64,000 nucleotides of DNA, taken from NCBI RefSeq assembly GCF_002078875.1, contig NC_034409.1, positions 102,519,226-102,583,225 of the forward strand. Reading direction: 5' to 3'. Within the stretch, counting starts at the first letter, position 1, and the number at the start of each line of letters is the position of its first letter. This DNA is from Numida meleagris. Lineage: Eukaryota; Chordata; Aves; Galliformes; Numididae. Both the position numbers and the translations under genes were made by a program. Below are positions 24,842 through 37,566 of the stretch, piece by piece. The notes under the pieces are model-generated. The model had not been told where the DNA came from, did no database searches, and saw only the letters and a program-made list of their open reading frames with translations.

Positions 24842-24887
24842 GGCTGTTTGCATGAGGCAAACATGAGACAGGCTGTTTGCATGAGGC
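24842..24887. repeat. 17-bp direct repeat with 29-bp period
   Basis: GGCTGTTTGCATGAGGC occurs at 24842-24858 and again at 24871-24887, just outside the 5' end of the next CR1 copy. Each unit holds TTTGCAT, an octamer-like half. It looks like a local duplication. Confidence 0.65.
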
Positions 24888-24897
24888 TCTCCACTCA

Positions 24898-25300
24898 TCA
24901 GTGCCTGGGGAGCCCAAAGAACATGTGTGTGCTCGCAGCCCAGAAGGCCAACAGTATCCTGGGCTGCACCAAAAGAGACGTGGACAGCAGCGAGAGGGAG
25001 AGGATTGTCCCCCTCTGCTCTGCCCTCGTGAGGCCCAATCTAGAGTACCATATCCAGGCCTAGGGGGACCCAGCACAAGAAGGATGCTGAGCTGCTGGAG
25101 CGGGTCCAGAGGGCAGTAAGGTGCTGGCACAGGCTGCACAGAGAAGCTGTGGTGCCCCATCCCTGGCGGCGCTCGAGGCCAGGTTGGATGGGGCCCTGGG
25201 CAGCCTGAGCTGCTGGGGGGCAGCCCTGCCCATGGCAGTGGGTTGGGGCTGGGTGGGCTTTGAGCTCCCTTCCAACCCAAACCCTTTTGTGATTCTGTGA
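24898..25300 (+). mobile_element. CR1 LINE fragment with internal deletion
   Basis: The plus strand reads KANSILGCTKRDVDSSERER then VPLCSALVRPNLEYHIQA, which matches the CR1 ORF2 region after the RT palm. It then passes from CTGGAGCGGGTCCAGAGGGC straight into AGGTGCTGGCACAGGCTGC, which belongs near the end of ORF2. The intervening coding block of a few hundred bp is absent. The copy ends with GATTCTGTGAATG, the 3' terminal octamer. Confidence 0.92.
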
Positions 25301-27429
25301 ATGCAACGTGCCACAAGCATTTCTTAGTGGCTGCTGCACAGCCCACTGTAGGAAACTCCAAGCGCATGATGGCTCCATCAGCACCAGGTGCCAGAGCTGA
25401 TAGACCTCCCCAAGAGGAACCTGACTGTGGCATGCAGGCAGCGCTGCCAACCACTGAAAAATACAAGAATATCTCTCAGTGCCATTCATAAAACCTGGTG
25501 CTTATCGCGAGACAGGGCTTTGTACTGAAGTATTAAAAAAAAGCAGAACATTAGGAAAGGCAGCTAATGAGATTGGGAATATCGGAATGGGAGGAGAAAT
25601 GAAATGGATTGTAATTAACCTCACTAATGAGCAAGAATGCTGGAAAAACTCTAGAAAGGCTCTGTAAGGGGATTTATATGCAGTCGCAGTAGCCCAGTAC
25701 TGTTCTGTCTGTGCAATGCTGCATTTGTACACGAGATTTTAGACCACGGTCCAATTTTCTTTATGTTCGGTGATTCAGTTTTGATCTTCCTTCTTTAAAC
25801 CTGACTCCCGACCACGTTTTGAAAAGGAAATGAGTCTCTGCTTGTCTCAACAAGTGAGCAACACCTGCTCTGGCGCTTTTGGTTTTGCTGTATTGTTTGG
25901 GTTTTGTGAGTGCTTTTTCAAAGCCCAGCCTAACAGGCTTAGGGAAAAAAAGGCCCGTCACCAGTTTGGGGAACAATAGAGCAAAAGACTTTATTCATTG
26001 ACTCCTTTGTTTTCAGCAAACATATCCTGATGTATCTCTGTCAATACAAGACGAAAAATGCAGAAAATGCAAACATAGGTGGGATGGTGCTTCAAAAGGA
26101 AAAGGTACAGCCCTGCTTTGGATTCCAGCTTCTTCCTACAAAGCCTGTATTCTGGGATATTTCTGTATCATCAAGAGACCTTCTTACTGGAACCTTTAGC
26201 AAGAAAGGAAAACACAGCAGCGTTCTGCTTGCCAATTCTGATTTGTTTATGTGAGTTTTCCAGAATTCATGTTCTTTTCCCTACAGAAATCTAATGTCCA
26301 CTTGCAAGGAAGATATTTAAATGCCATAAAATGAGACCTGAAAAAATGCTCAGTACTGGCGCAATGCAATTGGCTCTAACCTCACCCAAGGGATGTTTTT
26401 ATATGAATACTTAGAGGATGAATTTAAGCATTGTCCCACAAAGCAACATCAGGGTCTTTATTTCAGCTACCACCCTGACAAGTAACTTTATTAAAAAGAA
26501 ACAAGATTAAAAAATTATGCAGAATTCCAGACAGAGTTAACCCATAACTCACATGAGCAGGTTGAAGCACAGATCAATGCAAAGTAAGGATTGCTAGCAA
26601 TGTATCGGCAATGAAGCCATCCCTGTGCTGTTTTTTTAGTGAGCTTTCAGATGAAGATTAATGGAGACAAGAGGACAGCTCTCAGTTTAACCTGTCAGAC
26701 AGCAACTTCATCCTAAATTGAATTATGAATTGTTGATCCCGTAAGAACACTACTTACACATTTTCTTGCAGCATGCACCATTTAAGACACTATCCATCAA
26801 AATGAAACAGAAAATAATTTTTTGTGGTCTCTAAGCATGTTATTTTGCCCAATTAATTCATTAATGGAGCTTGAGGGAAATATTCAGGAGAAGAATGTGA
26901 TGTGCTGTGAACAGATAAATAAGATGTTTCAGTTGTACATATTTTCTCATTCAGCCTGTTTAAAAAACAAGCATTAAATAACAAAACCGAACAACGGTAA
27001 GTGCAGTTCTTGGTATTAAGCTGCAATAAAAAAGCAAAATGTTGTTAATTTTCTTGGTTCCTTTGCTGTGCCAAGTGTAACGTGTTGATAAATTTCTACG
27101 GATAGGATGTAAGTCACAAAGCCCGTTCTTGTGTGACAGTGTGAAAAAACAACGGCAGCCTAGCTCATGCCATAGGGTGATAACTCCAGCCCACGTGCAC
27201 AGACACCTCAGCAGCTTGTCCTGGGGGTGCTGAGCTTGGGGGCTGCATAGCAGCAGACGGGAACCTGCAGGAGGGCTCTGGGAAGGCACATCCGTGGCTC
27301 CTCTGCAGCTTGCTGCCTGCCAGCTTCTTCTCAGGGCTCCACACCTCTGCTGCAACGCTTTTAGGGATGCACTAACTGAGAGATGCTGAAAGCCTCTGCA
27401 CAAAAGTACAGGCTGTGAATGCTGGAAGG
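25301..27429. other. Intron, AT-rich, no gene seen
   Basis: About 2.1 kb of AT-rich unique DNA. No repeat or exon was recognised, and open frames are short. Confidence 0.5.
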
Positions 27430-27710
27430 GGGGTTGAACAGTGATAGGACAAGGGGGAACGGCTTTAAACTAAAAGAGAGGAGATTTAGGTTAGATGTTA
27501 GGGAGAAATTCTTTCCTCAGAGAGCGGTGAGGTGCTGGCACAGGCTGCCCAGAGAAGCTGCAGTGCCCCATCCCTGGAGGCACTCAAGGCCAGGTTGGAT
27601 GGGGCCCTGGGCAGCCTGAGCTGGTAGGGGGCAGCCCCGCCCATGGCACAGAGTTAGAACTTGATGATTTTTAAGGTCCCCTCCAACCCAAGCCGTTCTA
27701 TGATTCTGTC
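27430..27710 (+). mobile_element. CR1 LINE 3' fragment
   Basis: The plus strand reads [20 protein letters not shown] followed by HRLPREAA, the C-terminal end of CR1 ORF2. The 3' UTR and TTCTATGATTCTGTC terminus follow. It is 5'-truncated, and the reading frame breaks after HRLPREAA. Confidence 0.93.
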
Positions 27711-28393
27711 AGTTTATGAATATGCAAATGGAGTAGAATAGATGAGGATAAATCACATGCAGTATCATGACAACTAACCATAAATTTTAATTTAGACAAC
27801 ACTATACCAAACAGACATCGTGAACTAGTCTGATCATGAAGCTGTGATTGATGTCACATGAACTAAGTTGATGCTTCAGCAACAGGCTTAAATGCATTAG
27901 TTGTTTGTTTGTTAGACTGACCTACACTAAAACCTCAACATTCTACCAATATCTTCAAATCCCTATAGATGGAGAAACACTGATGCAATAATCATCCTAT
28001 GAGGGTTGCAGTGCTTTTCATGAAAGAAGCCAGGAAGTAATTTTACATGCCAAGCCATGTAAAAAGTCTATCTAGATCTGAGCAGAATTAGATTTAGAAC
28101 TAGGATACTAATAATTCCATTTTTAATAAGGAAAAGTGACAGAAATAATTAAGAAGTAATAATTGTTATGGAAACCCAGCTGAAACATTTGTTGGTTTTA
28201 AATTAAAATGGGTTCACGCTGGACTAACAAAGAGTTGTATTTAGAATATTTTCAGCACTCTCTTACTAAAAAAGCACTTAAATTTACTGCATTTTTTAAT
28301 TAAAAGAATAACCTACAGGACTTGGAAGAAAAATCTGACAGAATTTTTTGGATTACTCTGCACTTTTGGTTCCATCTGAAGTTAAGACAAACT

Positions 28394-28595
28394 AAGAATC
28401 ATAGAATCATTTGAGTTGGAAGTGACCCTTAAAGGCCATCTGGTCCAATTCCCCTGCAATGAGCAGGGCCACCTACAGCTCCATCAGGTGCTCAGAGCCC
28501 CTTCCAAACTGATCTTGAGTGTCTCCAGGGACGGGGCATCCATCACCTCTTTGGGCAACCTGTGCCAGTGCCTCACCACCCTTTTCATAACATCT
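28394..28595 (-). mobile_element. CR1 3' fragment
   Basis: It begins AGAATCATAGAATCATTTGAGTT-like (reverse of the CR1 3' end), continues through GTCTCCAGGGACGGGGCATC and CACCTCTTTGGGCAACCTGT, and stops at TTTTCATAACATC. It is 5'-truncated after about 200 bp. Confidence 0.92.
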
Positions 28596-29212
28596 ACAGG
28601 AACGTTGTTCAAGTGAAGTTCAAAATACGACTTCTACTAACGCAAATATGTGAGAGTGCAGTATTTTGTCCTTTCTCCTCACTCCTACATTGTGTTGTTT
28701 TGTGACTCGGTCTCAATCGTTTTACCTGTAGCAAGGGATTGTAAATACAAAGGGCAGGCTGGTCAGGGTGTGGCGGCTGAAAGGATCACCATGGGCACAC
28801 CCAAGTGCACTGCTCTGATTTTAATTTGGGCTTACAGGTTGAGCAGCTCAGAGACCAAGTATTTCATCACCACCACCACTGCAGGGGCAGTAACTTCCAG
28901 TAAAGGACCAGCATGGACGGCTGCGGGCAGTTGGTGATTCAGTGCTCAGCTTAATTTGCTGCTGCAGAAGACAATACCCTTAGCTACCTTTTCTTCTGCA
29001 CTTACAGGACCAAGAAATGGACTTGCAAGGCCATGTAAATGACACATATGGCCACTGCTGGACCCCATGGTCCCAGAGGTGCTCTGGTGCACACCCCAAA
29101 TTCTTCCAGGCAGTGGAAGAGGAGTGGTGAGACCTAAGCTCTGGTCACCACGCCACCTTTTTGGCAACAAAACAAAAAAGTCTGTTCTACTGAGATTTTG
29201 CACATGGACACT

Positions 29213-29341
29213 TAGAATCATAGAATCATTTGAGTTGGAAGGGATCATTAAAGGTCATCTGCTTCGACTTCCTTGCAAGGAACAGGGACATCTACAGCTA
29301 GATCAAGTTGCTCAGAGCCCCATCCAGCCTGACTTACAGTG
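29213..29341 (-). mobile_element. CR1 3' terminal fragment
   Basis: About 130 bp starting TAGAATCATAGAATCATTTG and containing GAAGGGATCATTAAAGGTCA. It belongs to the same subtype as the copy at 28394. Only the 3' UTR end is retained. Confidence 0.9.
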
Positions 29342-32300
29342 ACACGTCCTCCTCGATACAGTTGTTATCAACACAGAGGTGCATTCTGAATCCCCTTTCC
29401 ACAGGAAAATAAATGCCTGTAGTGCTGTCACAACTAACCACACCAAATGAGACAAGGGAAACCTCATCATAAGCAGGGTAACTCACCTGGGGAGCCTACA
29501 GGCTTCCAGGTATCTCCGGAGGGACTGAGGTCTCTGAGCATCCCCCAGGATCACATCTCAATAACCCTGCTGAACCTGATGTGAATACACATCTCCAATG
29601 ACAGCTCAAAGAAAAAGGGTAGCTGTACTGGTCTGCATCAAGCTGGAAGCATAACTGATCACTCAATCAAAAAAAAACCAAAAAACCAACATTCAATATA
29701 AATATAAATATAATTCAGTATAAAATCATGATAACCCAGTTCAGGTATACAGTTCGTATGCCTCATAGTCTAAGGGATCAAGTTTTTCACATACATTTAT
29801 GTTTAATCCTTTTAGCATTATCGCAATGTCATAATGAAAATAAAATAATGGCTTTCAAGTGTAGCTGTTGAGATAATCGCATCCAGCCAGAAACAATCAG
29901 AAACCTCGAGTCTTCAAATTTGCAATTTACAGCCATCAGCTAATGCTAACAGGTAGCACTTCGGATCACACTCTGCGCTGCTGAATAAATCCGACAACAC
30001 AATACAAGGCTGTCCCATCAGGCAGACCTATTTTCTGTCATTAGTCTGATGGAATAACCTGCAGCACTTAAATCGGGCACGTTCATGCTCCTGTTGTTTT
30101 CCTTACACTTTGCTTATTTGTTGCTTATTTTCTCCTATTCAAAAAGATCTTAGGAGAACCCTCAGAGCAGCCATGTGCGGTGTTTTGCAAAGAAGGGCCC
30201 CCTTTTTTTTTCCTAAACTTTTAAATTCCAGAGAATTCTGTTCCATTGCAAGCTAAGAATCTCAGAGTGCATCATCCGTGCTGACAGGTTTATTAGTTTA
30301 TTTAGTTGTGAAGCTTAAGCAAAGGCCGCATCTTACAGCTAAGGGATGAGACTAGGGCTCTACTCTCCAATTTAATTCCATGGATTCACAGGCAAGAATC
30401 TTAAATCTGCCTGCGTCTCAAATCCCCTTTTGCAGATGGAGCAAATACTTTTCTATGCGACTGAAATTAAGTGAGAATAAATCCATTTATACAGGTGAGG
30501 TACTTGAGCAGATGAAGTGCTGATGACAAATATCTAGTTAGATAGGAGGGACTGCTCAACACTGCACAGTTTCATCAGGGCATCAGAAAAACACAACATC
30601 ATTTTAGCCCACATGAAAGGCCTCTCCAAAATTAATTGAAAGGAATCATATGCACCTCCTTAAGAGACAACCAAAATTAGCCTGATATACAGACTTGTAG
30701 GACCCACTCAATTACTTTGAGGTAATACTGCAATAAATTGTAGGTCAGGCACGATGGAATATGAATCCCTGGCCTCCAGCATTCATCTAGTTGGTTTAAA
30801 AAAAGGAGGTCGGAAGAAGGTAATCCGCTTATTGCTCTGTCAATTTTACTAGGAGAGACTCTAAACATGAAATTTGGTCCAGCTTTAGTCATAAGAAATT
30901 AATTTCATTTGTCAATAATCCCAAATCTCTGCCTCACTCAGCTGTGGGAGAGCCTGAAACACCCTGGGGGGACCTGCAGGGTGGCTCCAGCCCTGGGCAC
31001 TGGTGGACTCAGTGCCCTTCTAGTGGGGAACTGAGAACACGGGCAAGCGAAGCCTTTGGAGAGGTTGCACAACTTTATTCTAATTTCTGAGACCTCCTGA
31101 GAACCTTGCTAAGAAACTCATGTCAACACGTTTTGGTACCTCTCAGCGCAACGAGGATAATGAAAAGCAAACACCAAGAAGGCATGAAGATACCGTCTCT
31201 GCCTTCTGTACCAAATTCTGGGCAACATTAAGACATGACTAATGCCTTTCTGCAGATTGCAGCGAGGCAAGAAATTTTACTGTCATTTACAGAATGAATC
31301 AGTAGCTCTGAGAGGAATAAAATGTTCTAAAAGCTTTTATCCTCACATGTTTAACCACTCAGTTTTTCAGAGAATTCAATAAAAGTTTAACTTTTAATAA
31401 GTGCTGAAAATGCTTTAATCCCAGATTCCTTCTCATCAGTATAACACAGTGCCAAAACCTGTCTTCTCTTGGATTTGTTTTACTTCTCTCTCAGAATAAT
31501 TTTGGACTTTGGCATGCCACAAAGAAGTCAGAGGAAGCAACAGGTGGGCAGAGGTTTTGAGAATCTGATGCTGCTCCCTTAAGTGACTCATTGTGGGGCT
31601 CAATTAGCAAAAGTGCATTAAACATTAAAGGCATTCCTGCACAGAAATAGCTCTCTGCAGCTGGCCGGTCTTGGTGCATTTAAAGTTGGAGATGTTCACT
31701 CTGATGAACAGGTTCAAGACCGCTCTTAAAACCTGGCTATCTGCAGCTTGCCTGTCATCTTCTCTAAATTACAGGCAAGCTAAGGGTGGCCAGCTGTTCT
31801 TCTCTGCAGCATGCTGAGCGGAGGAAAGCCCCAGCTGGAAGAGAGGTATCCAGTGATTTCAGGCAGCACTGGCTAGGAAAGTGTTTCAGAAACAGGACAA
31901 TCAGCTAGCAGACTTAGATCAGCTCAGTAGGAACAAGCAAAGTTGGAGCAGGCTGTGGTGGCAAGCAGTATGCAGACCCACAAAGCCGGCAAGCCCAGGG
32001 CCCCATACAAGGGTACATGTCGTTAGAGAGGCTGGAAGGCAGGCCTACATCTTGGAAATGAGGTCACCAGAACCCAAAACTGACTTCAAAGGGAAGATCT
32101 CAGGCTTCTTGTTGCTCTTCCAGAAGACAGCTCTAGGCTAAAACAACTGAGGGTTAAATGCACTGCAAATATGCAAAGCGTACCCAATAAATATCATTAA
32201 AATGTTGTAAATCTTCCTAAGTGCACAGGACTCTTCATCCCCAAACAACACTACAGTGAAAAGCAAACCCCAAACCCCAAGCTACCAACAGCCCCCACCA

Positions 32301-33165
32301 GCACCCCAGCAGGAAAGCCATTCACCAAGGAATGAGGTGCCACCCTTGGAGAGCCACTTCAGAGCTCTTTGCTGCTCTATGTCAACCAAACACTACAATG
32401 TACTAAAGCTTTTAGGATTGTCCATCTCTGTAACTCTATAGATTTTAGAATACAGAATATTTTTTCATTTAATAGATTTATTTGCAATTTTGTCTGCCTG
32501 ACCACTCACTGTATGGGAGCTGTGGTTTATCTGGGCTCCTTTCATTAGTCCTCAAAGACTGCCACCTTTTTTTCCTGCACATTTGTGCTCAGCACCAAAC
32601 AAGCATTTGTTACGGCACTTCACTGCTCACTTTCACAAGACACATTTCTCCAACTTCTGAATTGCTGAATTATGCAAAAATAGCATACTCCACTGACATA
32701 CTTCCTATACATTTCACAGGCTGTTGTATCTATATTTCACACACACAGGAGACATGTTCTCTTGAAACGTCTCTCTTCCAAGATACCATCTACCCAAATC
32801 ACCTCCCGAGATTTGCCACAGACCTTGTCATACCGATGCTATGACTGCATCTCAAAGCTCCAGCGTGGACTAAAATCTGACTCCCCACCTGCCTTACTGT
32901 CACACCACGATATGTGAAGTTTGATCCAGGAGTTCACGCAGAGCTGAAGCTGTTTTCCTTATTGTTGTAGATTTGGCCTGTCCATCATTTCGTGGATAAA
33001 TGACAGAGGGGGAGCTGCATTGTGCCTAGAGCAGTGGAGAAGTCCCAGCTCCCACTTCCCAGGGCACCCAATGCTTTGGGGAAACCATACCACTCAAGAG
33101 GCTTTCAGCAGGCATCAAGTGGCTTAGCCTCCAGCCTTCAGAAGGATTAACCAATTTAGAATTGT

Positions 33166-33426
33166 AGATTCATAAAACTGTTAAGGTTGGAAAAGACCGC
33201 TAGAAGCATCTAGTCCATCTTATCAGCCCACTCCCACCATGCCCCCTGACCATGTCCCTCAGTGCCACAACCACATGGTTCTTGAACACCTCCCGGGATC
33301 ACTCCGCCACCTCCCTGGGCAGCCTGTTCCAATGTATCACCACTCTTTCTGATAAGTTTTTCCTAATATCCAACCTGAACCTCCCCTGAAACAAGTTGAG
33401 GCCATTACCTCTTGTCCTATAGAACC
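33166..33426 (-). mobile_element. CR1 LINE 3' fragment
   Basis: In reverse orientation it shows GATTCATAAAACTGTTAAGG (diverged 3' end), the CCATGTCCCTCAGTGCCAC and CCACCTCCCTGGGCAGCCTG blocks, and ends at CCTCTTGTCCTATAGAACC. It matches the C-terminal ORF2 portion and is truncated on its 5' side. Confidence 0.93.
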
Positions 33427-36400
33427 TGATAAGACTCCAGCCCACCAATACATTCAGTTCAGAGACAAATCCTTGATTCTAGCTCCTTCCCTCTCCCCTC
33501 CATCCCCCATCCTAAATCCTTCCCCTTCCTACAATCTATTCACTGCCAGCCTTTCCTTGCCCCTTCTCCTGCCTGCTGCCCTCCAATTCCAACAAGGGGC
33601 CATCGCCCCAGCTCGCAGCTACCTGATGGGCTGCCAACAACACGCCACTGGCATGAAGCCTGCCAAACACCGCATTAATGTCACTGAGGTTCCACACAAT
33701 TACCATTTCCCTGGAAAAGGAGATCCCAGTGGGGACAGTCATAAGATTCTCTGAAACATGAAATCTCTTCATCAGCTGTGAAGCACTGTAAGCCCCAACA
33801 AGACTAGTAAGGACATCCTTGTAAAGCCTCTACTTAAAAATAATCCTGCTTGCTTCTCCCAAAGACCCATCCCCAGCACTGCCCGCCCTGCAGACTCTTT
33901 TACTCTCAAAGTCATGCTTCCAAAAAGCCTTGATTTCTTACTTTTCTCTTGTCCAGAAGCATAAACAGAAGCTGACCGTGCTACATGCTGCAGTCTTCTT
34001 ACGCTCCTCAGGGACCTCAAATGGCCTCCACAGACTCTGTGTAGCTCTGGATATTTATATAGATTTACCAAGTCTGAGTGGCCCAAAGCAACTGACTACA
34101 TCTACCTCTTCCTCAAAAAAACTCTTGTTCCTCTTTATTTCTCTTAAAAAAATAAATTCCAAACTTCAAGGCATGCTCAAGTGACTATGTCAAGTATAAG
34201 GACCTGTTCTAAACAGTAAACAAAAGCTGAAATGTCATGCATTCATTCGTATGCCTCCAAGAATGACAGCTTGATGGAACATATCAAATACTATGACTTC
34301 CCAAATTTAAAAAAAACAGGCTGGTAAATTATAGTAATTTTTCACTCCATGACAAAATAAAAAAAATATACTGCTCTCCAGAAAAAAAAGATTACCAAGA
34401 AATCATCCAGATGTTACTGAAGCATTAAGATTAATTTACTTTGAAAAAACAAAAGCAGAAAGAAAATGACTCCTGCTAGCTTCTTTATCAGAAGTCTCGT
34501 CCTCCAACTTCTAACTGCACTGTCTCCCTTATTCTGCCTTGAATCTCACACCAAGACCCCATGCATTGCCAGTGCCTCACACCCCCCACAGCAGCCCCTT
34601 GCTAACTCCATTCTGGGATGCCATGAAAGTCAAGAAAAATGCAACTTGCTTCTCACTTAAAGAAAAAAAAAGGTGATAAAGACAATTTTCATTGTTGCGT
34701 GGCACAGAGAAATAGGATCCTTTGTTACAGTTTAAAAAAAATAGCACATTAGTTATTTTTAAACAAAGCAACTTTGGGCACATTATTACTCACCACTTAC
34801 ATTTGAAGTCATCAGATGTCCAGCAAATGACTGCAGTGATCACATAAATCTGAAGCTCTCACTAACAGCCCCCTGCCCAGGACCCCCACCTGGAGCAAGT
34901 CACACTCCCAGGGCAGTGGCAGTGGCTTCAAGTGGCTCAGCTTGTGGCACATGTGGTGGGGTCCTCCGCAGCCCAGGAGCAGGAGACAAAGCTCATGAGC
35001 AGCCAGTGCTTGGGGTCTGCCAGGTTGGCAAGCCCAGGACTGAGAACACCTCCAGTCTTCCTGGCCCATCCCAGACACAATACCCACCAAACACTATTCA
35101 TTATATGGATACATTTTTTCAACTTCAGATTGATCGGTTGCGTTCACTAATTTCAAACTGGGAAGATTATGCCACATGGTTAATGCCATTGGACACACTG
35201 ACTTTGGGGATTTTGGCAATATTTAGCATATCCCCACGCAGATTATTAAAATTACTTTAGCTGATTTCAGTTAGGCACATCCGTTGATGTGCAAGAAATG
35301 CACCCATCAACCAATGCTGGCCAAGACACATGCCCAAGACCCAGCCCCAACTCCTGCCCTAGCACCAGACACAGCGCCAGCCTGTGCACCCCACAGCCAT
35401 CCCATCTCCTTGTGCAAAAGGGAGCCTTTGCCTCCACATAAGTGTCTCAGGGCCTGGAGCACATTCTCAATATACCTTCCTCACCCTGGTGATTGCAAAC
35501 GGATAACAAAGCCATTTTCATCTGGGACATAGATGGTAGAAGGGTAATTTATTTCCCCTCTGACTTGACCACCAAAGATCCTCAGTAACAAGAGTACACG
35601 GCATCGCTCACCCATCTGTTTCATAAAGACGATGCTATCCAAGTGCTCTTTCAGTGCTTACCATTCAATACAGAATCCCTTCAACAAGTGAGACATTTCT
35701 TGCGCTAGTCATATGAGACTAAGCCTACCAGCTCCTAACTGACTGGAAGGTAAGAAGCAAACAGAAACGCAGAGCAAGTTTCACAAGAAAAAAATGTTTC
35801 TGTCTCTTCAGAATGCTTTTGCCTCTTCCATCTCTTCAGAGGAAAACCCAACAGTCTGCAGCACCACCTCTGCCACCAGCACCCTCACTTTTCGGGAGGA
35901 GAATACCTACGTTGGCTGCCAGCATACGAACCTCCCTATGTCCCCGAAAGTTCATATGCCTGATCTTCTGACAGACTCAATCCACTCCTGAAATGCCCCC
36001 ATCTGCAAGCACTCACGCCACTACAGCACCGTTGATGCATGCACAGTGATTTGTGGTAAGCCAGTTACTCCAGCTTACCTATGGAGCTGCTGCTCATTAG
36101 CTGTAACTCAGTTACACCCATGGCAGTACAAGGCAGTGCAATTTATCTTACACCTCTCTCGCTGAAGTCGCCCTATGGCACATTCACTGTAATCCTAACT
36201 GCAAACACACAGTTACTGCAGCTCGGCTGAAGCCTGGCAATTCGTTAAACTCCATTAACGACACTGAGTTTAAGCTCTTAATTATTCCATAATCAAGACC
36301 AGCTCCAAACAACAGTAGAAAATGCAACAGAAGACACTGCTAGTATTCCACGAGCCAACCTTCACCTACCACCGCACACCTCACTACAGGATCACTTGCG

Positions 36401-37347
36401 TGCCTGGCTTTCCAAGAACATTTTCAGCTACCTGAGAACATGGTATTCCACATCTTGCTGAAAGCCTAATTGGGAGCTTGAAAAAGCAATTACATTAGAA
36501 GTGTGTTGCAGTGAATCAACCAAACGCCCATTTGCCTACAAGTCTCTCAGTGCTGGCCAGGGGGCTGCATTCCCAGAGTGTGCGTGCACACATGAAATGC
36601 CTGCTTCCCCCAGGAAGGAAGGGGGGTTGATATTATCACAGATGCTCTCTGCTCCTCCAGTCTTTTGACACCATCCCACGGAGAAAGCAAACAGGCAGCA
36701 GAGAGACAGCCTGCTGAGTTAGGGAAAAAGGATGCTGGTGTTTGTTTACAAATCAATTAAGACTTGAGATGTTGTAACCCATAAGGAGAAAACTACATTT
36801 TGGTTCCAGAAACTCTTCAATCTTATGTGACTTATGTCTTGTAAGGCACAATAAAAACATAAACATTTACATGATAACTTCCCCTTTTCCTCTCCTTCTG
36901 CACTGTCTCCAGCACAGCTGGGCTAATCCCATTTCCAGTGCTCTGAATCCTGACCTTCTTAAACAACCCCATACCAGGATGTTAAAACACTCTAATCTAT
37001 AAATAATGTATTCCTCTCATCCAGCAATGGATTACTGTTCCATAAAACTCACTGGAACAGACCACATAGTCTCCAGTTTAACAAAATAATACTGAGAAAT
37101 ACAAATCAGCAGAGAGCTGCCCTCCTTCTTGTTAAATTCTTTCAAAGATTTGACACCAAGATGTCTTTTGCGTTTGATTTTGCTCTCTTAAAAAAGTGTT
37201 ATGGAGCTGTTATTCACTTCTGGTGATCTCCTTCTCCCCCCACCCCACCAAAGACTCTTTATTTCTTTGCACTGGCAGAGACCAGCACAGGCTAGCTGGC
37301 CAGTGCCAAAGCTAGGGGCAGTGCGAAAGGGTTCTGCTGCTGTAGTC
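33427..37347. other. Intron, no gene seen
   Basis: Nearly 4 kb without a recognised repeat. It contains C-rich pyrimidine tracts near 33470-33590 and a CCCAGCCCCAACTCC-type C-rich stretch near 35338-35405. A donor-like ATAG/GTAAGC on the minus strand near 36079 has no convincing acceptor. Confidence 0.5.
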
Positions 37348-37566
37348 ACCGAGTCCAACTGTCAGCCCACCCCCACCATGCCCACTGACCACATCCCTCA
37401 GTGCCACATCCACACGGCTCTTGAACACCTCCAGGGACGGTGACTCCACCACCTCCCTGGGCAGCCTGTGCCACTGCCTCACCACTCTTTCTGAGAAGAA
37501 ATTCTTCCCAATATCCAACCTAATTTGTATCCAATCTGAATTTTTCCTAATATCCAACCTAATGCG
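37348..37566 (-). mobile_element. CR1 fragment lacking both ends, with a 39-bp tandem duplication
   Basis: The minus strand reads [20 protein letters not shown], the end of CR1 ORF2, but the 3' terminal octamer is missing. The word AATATCCAACCTAAT occurs at 37510-37524 and again at 37549-37563, so the element-sense protein reads RLDI twice ([20 protein letters not shown]). This is a local duplication beside the 5' truncation point. Confidence 0.9.

Larger units (their letters stand above)
27711..33165. other. Intron around two short CR1 pieces, no gene seen
   Basis: Apart from the CR1 fragments at 28394-28595 and 29213-29341, this is AT-rich unique sequence. A small ATAAAT run lies near 29694-29713. 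A donor-like CCAG/GTGAGT on the minus strand near 29484 has no clear partner acceptor. Confidence 0.5.

Noticed and set aside
24465..25466. 333-codon open frame on the minus strand
   Set aside because: It runs antisense through a CR1 copy and GC-rich flanks; the translation matches no family and is low-complexity in places. It is a shadow of the repeat.
29484..29600. Minus-strand CCAG/GTGAGT donor with an exon-like upstream stretch
   Set aside because: No acceptor with a pyrimidine tract and branch-like site was found at a sensible distance.
30290..30490. Possible second MIR-like fragment
   Set aside because: Only a short CCCCTTTTGCAGATGGA-like word matches; flanking blocks of the family are missing.
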